NCBI GenBank assembly: GCA_003510135.1
Contig: DOKY01000037.1
Coordinates: 65,336 to 129,335 of the forward strand
DNA length: 64,000 nucleotides
Direction of reading: 5' to 3'
Origin: Pseudothermotoga sp.
GTDB taxonomy: Bacteria > Thermotogota > Thermotogae > Thermotogales > DSM-5069
Both the position numbers and the translations under genes were made by a program. This document shows, one piece after another, positions 27,373-35,018 of this stretch. The first letter of the stretch is position 1, and each line of letters starts with the position of its first letter. A model generated the notes under the pieces. That model was given only the letters and a program-made list of their open reading frames with translations. It did not search any database and was not told where the DNA came from.

Positions 27373-27942
27373 TTGTCCAACGCCAGGGAGAGAATTTTGG
27401 AGGCGGCAAAGGCCGCCTTTTCTGAAAGAGGTTTCGATGGTGTCAGCATGGAGGAAATCGCACAGCGTGCCGGAGTGCGAAAACCTCTCATCTACTACTA
27501 TTTCCCAAGCAAAGAGGTGCTCTTCGAGGAAGTTTGGAACAGGGCGTTGGAAGAACTCGAGAATCACATTTTCAAAGAAGTTGAAAACGAGAATTACTAC
27601 GTCAGGAAAATCAAGAGGTTCCTAAGAGCCTACATAGACTTCGTCACGAGCAGGAAAGTTTTGTCAAAGGTGATAGAGAAAGAACGCGCGAGCGTCCTGG
27701 ATGGATCTGGAGAAGGAGACGTTTGGAAAAGGCTCAAGAGACGTTACGACGACTTTTTGAACAGAGTGGCACAACTCATAGAGGAGGGAAAGAAAAACGA
27801 ACTGGTCAACCCGGAGATAGACTCACAAACCGCGGCAAAACTGATAACGGAAGCTCTCGCGGCGTCCACCACGTCTGGCTCTGTTCTAAAGTCGATCGAG
27901 TCCTTCATCCTGTCTGGATTGATGGGAAGAACGGGGTCCTGA
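27373..27942 (+). CDS. TetR/AcrR family transcriptional regulator
   Basis: A 189-residue repressor. The N-terminal helix-turn-helix is clear (RERILEAAKAAFSERGFDGVSMEEIAQRAGV, written here only in part: the recognition helix is followed by KPLIYYYFPSKE), then a ligand-binding helical domain. I prefer TTG 27373, with GGGGAG eight bases upstream, to GTG 27364. It shares an operon with the radical SAM gene; the palindrome at 25874-25893 is the probable binding site. The inducing ligand is unknown. Confidence 0.9.
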   Translation: MSNARERILEAAKAAFSERGFDGVSMEEIAQRAGVRKPLIYYYFPSKEVLFEEVWNRALEELENHIFKEVENENYYVRKIKRFLRAYIDFVTSRKVLSKVIEKERASVLDGSGEGDVWKRLKRRYDDFLNRVAQLIEEGKKNELVNPEIDSQTAAKLITEALAASTTSGSVLKSIESFILSGLMGRTGS

Positions 27943-27960
27943 AAGATGTAATGGAACCTC

Positions 27961-27989
27961 TTGATTTTTGTTAGAGTGCATGGTAGGAT
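27961..27989 (+). promoter_or_regulatory. Promoter of tRNA-Arg/tRNA-Lys/infC unit
   Basis: TTGATT (27961-27966), a 17-nt spacer and TAGGAT (27984-27989), about eight bases before the expected start and 15 before the tRNA. It is the only convincing promoter before infC. Confidence 0.65.
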
Positions 27990-28003
27990 ATTTAAAGGCA
28001 TAA

Positions 28004-28078
28004 GCCCCTGTAGTTCAATGGATAGAACGGCGGATTCCTAATCCGCAAATGGAGGTTCGATTCCTCCCAGGGGCACCA
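28004..28078 (+). tRNA. tRNA-Arg (CCT)
   Basis: A 75-nt cloverleaf with acceptor stem GCCCCTG/CAGGGGC, anticodon loop TTCCTAA carrying CCT, T loop GTTCGATTC and encoded CCA. It reads AGG codons. Confidence 0.96.
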
Positions 28079-28084
28079 TAGCGT

Positions 28085-28160
28085 GGGCCGTTAGCTCAGC
28101 AGGTAGAGCACCTGACTCTTAATCAGGGGGTCGCAGGTTCGAATCCTGCACGGCCCACCA
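28085..28160 (+). tRNA. tRNA-Lys (CTT)
   Basis: A 76-nt cloverleaf with acceptor stem GGGCCGT/ACGGCCC, anticodon CTT between ACT and AATCAG, T loop GTTCGAATC and encoded CCA. It is six bases after tRNA-Arg and runs straight into the infC leader. Confidence 0.96.
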
Positions 28161-28278
28161 GATGAAAGTGGAAGCCTTGCTTCCCACCCCGAGACCAGGT
28201 CGAAGGGGTTGAGATGGTTCCTGAAGGAAATCAGGGAGGCGGGCTTGGCCCGCCTTTTTTCTTAAGGAGGTAGAGAAT
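28161..28278 (+). promoter_or_regulatory. Structured infC-rpmI-rplT leader, possible L20 attenuator
   Basis: The 118 nt between tRNA-Lys and infC contain a hairpin GGAAGC/GCTTCC (28170-28184), a second pairing CCCC/GGGG (28187-28208), a third TGGTTCC with GGAAATCA (28215-28233) and then an intrinsic terminator. Only 18 nt separate the terminator from the start codon, too few for a promoter. In Bacillus, ribosomal protein L20, the last gene product of this operon, controls such a leader by attenuation. I infer the same here; I have not matched it to a covariance model. Confidence 0.6.
28238..28260 (+). terminator. Intrinsic terminator in infC leader
   Basis: A 7-bp all-GC-pair stem GGCGGGC/GCCCGCC with loop TTG, followed by six T. 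It should end most tRNA-Arg/tRNA-Lys transcripts unless an alternative leader fold prevents it. Confidence 0.9.
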
Positions 28279-28797
28279 ATCGAGAAAGAGCAAATCTTTT
28301 TGAAGAACGAGCAAATAAGACTACCCAAGGTCAGGGTGGTAGGTCAAGACGGCAAACAGATAGGTGTCATGCCTACGTACAAAGCTATAGAGCTTGCAAG
28401 AAAAGAGGGACTGGATCTGGTTTTGGTCTCACCGAACAGTGATCCACCAGTTGCGAAGATCATGGATTTCGGCAAGTACATGTACCAGCTTGCCAAGAAA
28501 CAGAGAGAAGCAAAGAAAAAACAGAGGGTTCAAGAGATCAAGCAGATGAAGTTCAGAGTCAAGATCGACGAGCACGATTATCAAACTAAGGTCAGGCACA
28601 TCAGGCGCTTCCTTGAAGAGGGTAACAAGGTCAAGGTGACTGTCATGTTCAGAGGTAGGGAAATCACCTTTGCGGAGAAGGGTGAAGAGATACTCAAAAG
28701 GATCGCTCAGGATGTCAGCGACATAGCTGTGGTCGAGGTCGAGCCGAAACTCGAAGGTAGGGACATGTGGATGCAGATCAAACCGAAGGAAGACTGA
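28279..28797 (+). CDS. infC: Translation initiation factor IF-3 with ATC start
   Basis: A 172-residue factor that binds 30S subunits and checks start codon and initiator tRNA. N-domain motif VRVVGQDGKQIGVMPTYKA and the C-domain IKQMKFRVKIDEHDYQ are clear. The start is ATC 28279, seven bases after a perfect AAGGAGGT; the first normal start in frame (TTG 28300) has no SD. Non-AUG starts of infC (AUU, AUC or AUA) are known and let IF-3 repress its own translation. First gene of infC-rpmI-rplT. Confidence 0.95.
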   Translation: MEKEQIFLKNEQIRLPKVRVVGQDGKQIGVMPTYKAIELARKEGLDLVLVSPNSDPPVAKIMDFGKYMYQLAKKQREAKKKQRVQEIKQMKFRVKIDEHDYQTKVRHIRRFLEEGNKVKVTVMFRGREITFAEKGEEILKRIAQDVSDIAVVEVEPKLEGRDMWMQIKPKED

Positions 28798-28810
28798 GGA
28801 GGTTTGAAAT

Positions 28811-29011
28811 ATGGCCAAGAACAAGATGAAGACGAGCAAGACGGCTGCAAAAAGGTTTCGAGTGACCAAGAACGGCAAAATCCTTTTCAACCATGCAAGA
28901 ACCAGACACACCACCGGAAAGAGAAGAAGATCTGCTCTGCGCGAACTGAGGAAAAAGGACGTTCTGGATAAAGGCGACGCGAAGAGAATCAAACGACTTC
29001 TCGGAGTTTGA
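28811..29011 (+). CDS. rpmI: 50S ribosomal protein L35
   Basis: A 66-residue very basic protein with the L35 pattern (KMKTSKTAAKRF, then HARTRHTTGKRRR). It lies between infC and rplT in the usual bacterial order, with GAGGAGG before the ATG. Confidence 0.98.
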   Translation: MAKNKMKTSKTAAKRFRVTKNGKILFNHARTRHTTGKRRRSALRELRKKDVLDKGDAKRIKRLLGV

Positions 29012-29026
29012 GAAAGGAGGTAAACC

Positions 29027-29392
29027 ATGAGAATCAAAAGATCGGTCCATGCGAAAAAGAAAAGAAAAAAGATTCTAAAGGCCGTTAGAGGGTTCAGAGG
29101 TGCAATCAGCAGGAGATACAAGCTTGCGAAGCAGCACTACATCAGGGCCAAATGGTATTCATTCGTTGGCCGGAAGATAAAGAAAAGAGATTTCAGAAAG
29201 ATTTGGATCACAAGGATAAACATCGCCGCAAGAAAGCACGGCCTGAAATACAGCGAACTGATCCACGGTCTCAGGCTTGCAAACGTGAGCATCAACAGAA
29301 AAATGCTGTCCGAACTGGCTGTCAACGATCCCAGTGCGTTCGCATCTTACGTTGAACTCGCGAAGGAGCACTTGAAGAAGGTAACGGCTTGA
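29027..29392 (+). CDS. rplT: 50S ribosomal protein L20
   Basis: A 121-residue basic protein with the L20 signatures (KKRKKILKAVRGFRGA, WITRINIAARKHGL). It is an early assembly protein of the 50S subunit and, in several bacteria, the repressor of its own operon through the leader RNA. AAAGGAGG precedes ATG 29027. Confidence 0.98.
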   Translation: MRIKRSVHAKKKRKKILKAVRGFRGAISRRYKLAKQHYIRAKWYSFVGRKIKKRDFRKIWITRINIAARKHGLKYSELIHGLRLANVSINRKMLSELAVNDPSAFASYVELAKEHLKKVTA

Positions 29393-29451
29393 ACCCTTTG
29401 TGATAAAATGAACTTGGAGAAGGTCAACGTCACGGAAGGGGAGGGTTAAAG

Positions 29452-31197
29452 GTGGCCGGTGTGAAAGTCGAGATCAACGGAAGAATGTACGAAGTGCCTG
29501 CCGATGTAACTGTTCTTGAAGCGTGCAACCAGGCTGGCATATACGTGCCCACCCTGTGCAACCATCCACGACTCGAGCCAACGGGAGCCTGCCGGGTCTG
29601 TGTGATCGAGGTTGAAGGCGCGAAGAACCTTCAGCCAGCCTGTGTGACGAAGGTTCAAGATGGGATGAAGATCAGAACGAACAGCTCACGTGTCACGAAC
29701 GCGGTAAAGTTCAACCTCGCTTTGTTGCTGTCTCGCCATCCGAAGGATTGCATGACCTGTGATGTGAACGGAAGATGCGAATTTCAGGACTTGATCTATC
29801 TGTACGACGTTCAGGATATTTTCCCAAGCGAGGTCAGAGCCATCGAGCCAGATGCCAGTTCACCAGCTGTAGTGAGGGACTTGGAAAAATGTGTCGTCTG
29901 TGGCAGGTGTGTGAGGGCCTGTTCGGAGCTTCAAGGCATGGACATTTATTCCATGGTCGATAGAGGTTACGAGACTTTGCCTCAGACAGCATTTGAAATG
30001 CCGCTCTACGAAACAGACTGTATAGGCTGTGGCCAGTGTTCTGCTTTCTGCCCCACGGGAGCGATCACAGAGAACGTGAACATAAGAAGAGTTCTCGAGG
30101 AGATCGAAAAGCACGACAAGGTGCTCATTGTACAAACTGCTCCTGCGACGCGTGTGGCACTGGGTGAAGAATTCGGCATGGAAGTGGGTAGCATCTCCAC
30201 CGGAAAGATGGTTGCCGCACTGAGACGGCTCGGGTTCGACTACGTGTTCGATACGAACTTCGCAGCGGACCTGACCATCATGGAAGAAGGATCGGAGTTT
30301 TTGGAGAGATTGAAAAAAGGCGGTCCGTTCCCGATGTTCACCTCCTGCTGTCCGGCGTGGATCAATCTGGCGGAGAAGCTGTATCCACAGTTTTTGAAAA
30401 ACCTTTCGAGTGCCAAATCTCCTCACCAGATGATGGGAGCCGTGTTGAAATCTTATTTTGCGAAGAAAATAAACGTTCCTCCCGAAAAAATGTTCGTCGT
30501 TTCCATAATGCCCTGCACCGCCAAGAAAGACGACATCACCAGGCCCCAGCACATGGTCAACGGCGTACCTGCAGTGGACGTCGTTCTGACAACGCGTGAG
30601 CTTGGCAGATTGATAAAGATGAGGAAGATTCCTTATGCGTCCCTGCCGGAAGAGAACTACGACGATCCGCTCGGTGAATCCACCGGTGCGGCGGCCATAT
30701 TTGGTGTCACGGGTGGCGTTATGGAAGCGGCTCTGAGGACCGCGTACGAGCTCGGACTCGGCAAGCCACTGCCAAAGGTTGAGTTCACGAACGTACGTGG
30801 CCTCGACGGCATAAAGGAAGCCACGATAGATTTCGATGGAAAACAACTCAAGGTTGCGGTTGCACACGGCAGTGCGAACGTCAGAAAGTTGCTCGACAAG
30901 ATAACAAAAGGTGAAGTTTACTACGACTTCGTTGAGATCATGGCCTGTCCGGGTGGCTGCATCGGCGGAGGAGGACAGCCCAAGAGTTTGGACAAAGACG
31001 TTCTGGTCAAACGTATGGAGGCCATCTACACAATCGATGAAAGAAGCGTGCTCAGAAAATCTCACGAGAACCCATCGATAAAGAAGCTCTACGAGGAGTT
31101 CTTCGAGCATCCGCTCAGCCACGTGTCGCACGAATTGCTCCACACAACCTACGTGGACAGATCGAAGAAGAAGGTCGCGCAGGCTGTTAAAGTGTAA
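29452..31197 (+). CDS. hydA: [FeFe] hydrogenase catalytic subunit (HydA-type)
   Basis: A 581-residue modular hydrogenase. [2Fe-2S] domain: C36, C47, C50, C64. His-type cluster: H96, C100, C103, C109. Two [4Fe-4S]: C147/C150/C153/C157 and C190/C193/C196/C200. H-cluster domain from about 220: TSCCPAW (C299, C300), MPCTAKK (C355) and MACPGGCIGGGGQP (C499, C503). It makes or consumes H2, probably using NADH and/or ferredoxin. It lacks the extra C-terminal cluster domain of T. maritima HydA, and no hydB or hydC gene is adjacent. Start GTG 29452 after GGGGAGG. Confidence 0.95.
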   Translation: MAGVKVEINGRMYEVPADVTVLEACNQAGIYVPTLCNHPRLEPTGACRVCVIEVEGAKNLQPACVTKVQDGMKIRTNSSRVTNAVKFNLALLLSRHPKDCMTCDVNGRCEFQDLIYLYDVQDIFPSEVRAIEPDASSPAVVRDLEKCVVCGRCVRACSELQGMDIYSMVDRGYETLPQTAFEMPLYETDCIGCGQCSAFCPTGAITENVNIRRVLEEIEKHDKVLIVQTAPATRVALGEEFGMEVGSISTGKMVAALRRLGFDYVFDTNFAADLTIMEEGSEFLERLKKGGPFPMFTSCCPAWINLAEKLYPQFLKNLSSAKSPHQMMGAVLKSYFAKKINVPPEKMFVVSIMPCTAKKDDITRPQHMVNGVPAVDVVLTTRELGRLIKMRKIPYASLPEENYDDPLGESTGAAAIFGVTGGVMEAALRTAYELGLGKPLPKVEFTNVRGLDGIKEATIDFDGKQLKVAVAHGSANVRKLLDKITKGEVYYDFVEIMACPGGCIGGGGQPKSLDKDVLVKRMEAIYTIDERSVLRKSHENPSIKKLYEEFFEHPLSHVSHELLHTTYVDRSKKKVAQAVKV

Positions 31198-31214
31198 ATT
31201 GAGAGAACAACCGA

Positions 31215-31244
31215 AGAGGCGAGGCTTGTTCCTCGCCTCTTTTT
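31215..31244 (+). terminator. Intrinsic terminator after hydA
   Basis: A 10-bp stem AGAGGCGAGG/CCTCGCCTCT, loop CTTGTT, then TTTT. It ends only 15 nt before the ATG of the next gene. Confidence 0.9.
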
Positions 31245-31259
31245 AAGGAAGGTGGAAAC

Positions 31260-32174
31260 ATGAGAAAATTACTCATGCTGCTGTTTTTGCTTGTGATCAG
31301 TTTCGGCTTTGCGATCAACGTTCTCATACCCGTTGGTCCAACCGTGGTGGCCTTTGTGGGCTTGATGGAGAAAAAAGTGAGTAGTGAGGTGGAGCTCAAG
31401 ATCGATTTCTGGCGAACACTCGATCAGGTGAGCGCGCAGGTCGCGGCGAAAAACGTTGATCTGATCGTTCTACCGGTTTCCATAGGTGCATCTCTATACA
31501 GCAAGGGGATTGACCTGAGACTCGCTGGAGTGATCCTTTGGAAAGCTTTTTACGTCGTGACGAAGGATTTCGATCTAATCGATCTGAAGGATTTATCGAA
31601 TCAGGAAATTTACACGCCCCAGGGTAAAGGGCAAACCGGTGATGTGCTGATCAGGTACTCACTTGAACAGGTGGGGTTAAAGCCGGACGTCGATGTGAAG
31701 ATCAGATATGCCACGCCTCAGGAGATAGTGTCACTGATGAGTGCCGGGAAGGTTAAGGTCGCCGTACTTCCCGAACCATTCGTGACGCTCGCACTGAAAC
31801 AAGCGCAGGCATGCATCGAATACGACCTGCAAGAGCTCTGGTCGCACTACACACAACTTCCTGCGCGAGTTCCAATAACGGGTCTGTTTGTTGCAAAAAA
31901 CCTGGACGAGGCTACCCTACGCAAGGCTATGAACGCAATAGAGAATTCACTCAAGTATGCGATGGAGAACAGGCATGAAGCTGCGTCGCTTTCCGTTCCA
32001 CACCTCGGTGGCATGCCGGCGGAAATCATTGAAGAATCTCTCACTCGAACGCTGTACGAGTACAAACGTGCGAGCGAGGTGGCGTCCGAGGTGATTCGCT
32101 ATTTGAAGATCACACAGCAGGTCGATCCGACCGCGATGCCTTCGATACCAGATGAAAAATTCTTCGCGTTTTGA
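31260..32174 (+). CDS. NitT/TauT-type ABC transporter substrate-binding protein
   Basis: A 304-residue periplasmic binding protein with a signal peptide (residues 1-18) and an NMT1/OpuAC-like type 2 fold (IYTPQGKGQTGDVLIRYSLEQVG, then VAVLPEPFV). Members bind sulfonates, nitrate, thiamin pyrimidines or aromatics; the sequence alone does not tell which. It overlaps the permease gene by 23 nt. Because the hydA terminator ends 15 nt upstream, its mRNA must pass through that hairpin. Confidence 0.85.
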   Translation: MRKLLMLLFLLVISFGFAINVLIPVGPTVVAFVGLMEKKVSSEVELKIDFWRTLDQVSAQVAAKNVDLIVLPVSIGASLYSKGIDLRLAGVILWKAFYVVTKDFDLIDLKDLSNQEIYTPQGKGQTGDVLIRYSLEQVGLKPDVDVKIRYATPQEIVSLMSAGKVKVAVLPEPFVTLALKQAQACIEYDLQELWSHYTQLPARVPITGLFVAKNLDEATLRKAMNAIENSLKYAMENRHEAASLSVPHLGGMPAEIIEESLTRTLYEYKRASEVASEVIRYLKITQQVDPTAMPSIPDEKFFAF

Positions 32175-32904
32175 ATTTTCTCTCTTTGGAGTAGTCCTGC
32201 TCTTTGCTTTCTGGTTTGTCGTGTCGAAACTCGTCTCGTCCGACCTCGTTTTTCCCGGACCTGAGAAAGTTTTGTCACACTCATACCGCCTGCTGGTTGA
32301 AGGCAAACTGCTCAGGCCAGTTGGCTTAACCTTTCTCAGGGCTTTCTTCGGTATGGGTTTGGCACTCGTTGCAGGCACGATCCTCGGTTTCCTGATGGGT
32401 CTTTCTGACAGGATCTATCTTTTACTCCAGCCGTTGAACATGGCCATCAGGTCCGTTCCGATCGTTTCGTGGCTTTCGACCGTCATACTCGCGTGGGGCA
32501 TCGGATGGCGCGGCGTGGTTTTCATAGTTTTCGTTTCACTTCTGCCGATCGTGACGTTCAACGTTTGCGAAGGCGTTCGCGTCGTGGACAAGAAACTCGT
32601 CGAGATGGCGAAGGTTTACTCATTACCCAAATGGAAGATCTTCAGGGCGATTTACATGGGTTCCGTCTGGCCGTTTCTACTCTCATCCTTGAAGTTGAGC
32701 ATAGGCAGCATGTGGAAAGTGGCGATCGTCGCGGAGTATCTCATAGGCGAAACAGGCCTCGGGGTACAGATCATGCAGGCCAAGTTCTATGTAAACACGA
32801 CAGAGGTTTTTTCCTACACGCTGGTGGCCGTGGTGTTCGGGCTCGTTCTGGAAGCACTATTCTCTTCTCTTTGGGAGCGAGGTAGCTTTGAAGTGCACTC
32901 TTGA
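32152..32904 (+). CDS. ABC transporter permease (SsuC/TauC-like)
   Basis: A 250-residue permease with about six membrane helices and the EAA-type loop (VEMAKVYSLPKWKIFRAIYMGSVWPFL) that contacts the ATPase. It belongs to the same NitT/TauT importer as its neighbours. The ATG 32152 lies inside the end of the binding-protein gene, and its 3' end overlaps the ATPase gene by 17 nt. Confidence 0.92.
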   Translation: MKNSSRFEFSLFGVVLLFAFWFVVSKLVSSDLVFPGPEKVLSHSYRLLVEGKLLRPVGLTFLRAFFGMGLALVAGTILGFLMGLSDRIYLLLQPLNMAIRSVPIVSWLSTVILAWGIGWRGVVFIVFVSLLPIVTFNVCEGVRVVDKKLVEMAKVYSLPKWKIFRAIYMGSVWPFLLSSLKLSIGSMWKVAIVAEYLIGETGLGVQIMQAKFYVNTTEVFSYTLVAVVFGLVLEALFSSLWERGSFEVHS

Positions 32905-33586
32905 GCTCAAAGGAATTTTTAAGAATTACGGAAGGTTACCTGTACTCGGTGGGATAGATCTCAAACTGCTCGAGTCCGACGCGGTGGCGATCGTTGGACC
33001 GTCAGGTTGTGGAAAAACAACCCTGCTCAGGATCATAGCCGGTCTGGAGAAGCCAGACTCCGGAGTGATCAACAGATTCTACAGTCGATTGGGTTTCGTT
33101 TTTCAAGAAGACAGATTGATACCCTGGTACAGCGTGCGTAAAAATCTTGAGATCATCTGTGACGATGAAAGAAAGATACAGCGAACGCTTCAACAGGTAG
33201 GGCTTTCTGGCTTCGAACACTACAAACCTGGCCAGCTCAGTGGGGGCATGAGGCAGAGGCTGAACCTCGCACGCGCCTTGATCATCGAACCTGAGCTGCT
33301 TTTGCTGGATGAACCTTTCAGGAGTCTGGACACACCGACGAAAGTGAAGCTCATCAACGATCTATCCATTTTGCTTGAAAACATAAACATCAGCTACGTT
33401 CTGGTGACACACGATATGAGAGAAGCCTTGAGCTTGGCGAAGCACGTTTACGTCATGCGAGGCCGACCGGCAAAGTTCGTACATCACATCGAACTCAAAA
33501 AGAAGATGGACTTTTTTGATCCCTCATTTCTGCAACTCGAGAAAACCATCTTGTCACATATGGAAGATACGGAGGTTTTCCAATGA
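32888..33586 (+). CDS. ABC transporter ATP-binding protein (SsuB/TauB-like)
   Basis: A 232-residue ATPase: Walker A GPSGCGKTT (about 38-46), Q-loop VFQEDRLIPW, signature LSGGMRQRLNLARAL, Walker B LLLLDEPFRSLD and the switch His in LVTHDMREAL. It powers import with the two preceding genes. The start is TTG 32888. Its stop overlaps the DUF368 start by 4 nt. Confidence 0.95.
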   Translation: MKCTLELKGIFKNYGRLPVLGGIDLKLLESDAVAIVGPSGCGKTTLLRIIAGLEKPDSGVINRFYSRLGFVFQEDRLIPWYSVRKNLEIICDDERKIQRTLQQVGLSGFEHYKPGQLSGGMRQRLNLARALIIEPELLLLDEPFRSLDTPTKVKLINDLSILLENINISYVLVTHDMREALSLAKHVYVMRGRPAKFVHHIELKKKMDFFDPSFLQLEKTILSHMEDTEVFQ

Positions 33587-34362
33587 TAAACATATTCAGA
33601 GGCTTTCTGATAGGTCTTGCAAACCTGGTTCCCGGCGTGAGCGGTGCAACGACGGCCGTCATAGTTGGCGTCTACGAACGGTTGATCGATGCCGTGGCAA
33701 ATTTCGTCAAGTTCAGATTCAAAAGAGAGCAGATCAGTTTCATCGTTGCACTTGGCATCGGTATCCTTGCTGCAATATTTGCCGGTTCTGTCAGTATGAA
33801 ACATCTGCTCGAGAGATCTCCGGCCATGGCTTACGCTATTTTCTTTGGTCTTGTTTTGGGTTCGATTCCAAGACTGCGCAGGGAGATCTCAGATTTAAAG
33901 CTGCGCCATTTCGCACTCGGTGTGTCCCTGATGCTCATTTTCGAACTTCTGGTTCGCACCGTGCAGCTTTCAGGAACGTACGTTTTGTTGACCGGCATCA
34001 TCGCTGCATGCGCGATGATCCTTCCAGGTCTCAGCGGTTCCCTTGTGCTCCTGATACTCGGTGTCTACGATGATATCCTTGATGCCCTGGTGAATCTGAA
34101 ACTCGCAATCGTCGTTCCCTTTGGAATCGGAGTGATCCTTGGTATAGCGCTGATGGCACTCCTGATGAACTGGCTCGTTGGAAAATTTCCAAACCAGACT
34201 CGTAGCTTCACTTTCGGCCTGGTCGTTGCGTCGATCATTAGACTCGAACCTTTCACGAAACAGAGCATGAATCTTGTGAGGTTTGCGTTCGTTTTTTTGA
34301 TTGCTTCTGTTGCTGCTTATCTGTCTTTCAGGCTTTCGTACAGATCGTCAGCTCGAAGGTGA
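33583..34362 (+). CDS. DUF368 family membrane protein (PopT-like)
   Basis: A 259-residue protein with about eight helices and the two family signatures: LANLVPGVSGATTAVIVG near the N-terminus and ACAMILPGLSGSLVLLILG in the middle, arranged as an inverted repeat. Some DUF368 proteins (PopT) recycle undecaprenyl phosphate across the membrane for wall and glycan synthesis. Coupled by ATGA to the importer ATPase and by GTGA to the RNase H gene, probably for compactness rather than shared function. Confidence 0.85.
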   Translation: MINIFRGFLIGLANLVPGVSGATTAVIVGVYERLIDAVANFVKFRFKREQISFIVALGIGILAAIFAGSVSMKHLLERSPAMAYAIFFGLVLGSIPRLRREISDLKLRHFALGVSLMLIFELLVRTVQLSGTYVLLTGIIAACAMILPGLSGSLVLLILGVYDDILDALVNLKLAIVVPFGIGVILGIALMALLMNWLVGKFPNQTRSFTFGLVVASIIRLEPFTKQSMNLVRFAFVFLIASVAAYLSFRLSYRSSARR

Positions 34363-35018
34363 GCTACGTGGGTAAATATTACGCCGTCAAGCGTGGTAGG
34401 CATCCAGGTTTATACGAGGACTGGCAGAGCGCAAGAGAACAGGTAGAAGGCTCGCCCAACGCGGAATATCGCTCGTTTGCGTCAAAAAGCGACGCGCTCG
34501 CTTATCTGAGAGGAGAAACATGGCGCTGTCCTGATCTTATGAAAGATATGATCCTTGTCTGCGTTGATGGAAGCTATAAAAATGGTGTCTGTGGTTCAGG
34601 AATCGTGGTTTGCGATCAAGAAGGTTTGCACGAGTTCTACTTTTGGACCGATGAACCAGAGCTTGCAAAGATGAGGAACGTTGCAGGGGAAATCCTGGCA
34701 GTGCTCTTCGCTGTAAATTATGCACTGCAAAGGGGCGTGAGGCATCTTGTCATCAGGCACGATTTCGAGAACCTCCGCAAATGGATCAGCGGTGAGTATC
34801 GAACAAAGACTCTTCTCACGCAGATCTACAAGGAATTCGTGCACTTTGCGAGGAAGAAGAACCTTCATATCGAATTCGAAAAGATCAAGTCACATTCGAA
34901 AGATCCCTGCAATGAGAAGGCAGATGAGCTTGCAAAACTCGCAGCGCGCAGACAGCAGAATATCAACTGGAAACTGGAGGTATTGACAAATGTCATTCGA
35001 AACGATAGAGGTGGCTGA
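34359..35018 (+). CDS. rnhA: Ribonuclease H1 with N-terminal hybrid-binding domain
   Basis: A 219-residue enzyme that cuts RNA in RNA-DNA hybrids. The N-terminal hybrid-binding (caulimovirus VI-like) domain (YYAVKRGRHPGLYEDW to residue 50) is followed by the RNase H fold with active-site acids in LVCVDGSY, NVAGEILA, RHDFENL and EKADELA. The start is GTG 34359, overlapping the DUF368 stop. The 3' end overlaps nadE by 29 nt. Confidence 0.93.
   Translation: MSYVGKYYAVKRGRHPGLYEDWQSAREQVEGSPNAEYRSFASKSDALAYLRGETWRCPDLMKDMILVCVDGSYKNGVCGSGIVVCDQEGLHEFYFWTDEPELAKMRNVAGEILAVLFAVNYALQRGVRHLVIRHDFENLRKWISGEYRTKTLLTQIYKEFVHFARKKNLHIEFEKIKSHSKDPCNEKADELAKLAARRQQNINWKLEVLTNVIRNDRGG

Noticed and set aside
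26041..27567. Long open frame (508 codons) on the minus strand opposite the radical SAM gene
   Set aside because: It mirrors a well-supported gene, has no recognisable protein features or SD, and arises from codon bias.
29860..31143. 427-codon open frame antisense to hydA
   Set aside because: It lies wholly within hydA, whose cofactor-binding cysteines are intact; the antisense product is rich in His and Arg without domain structure.
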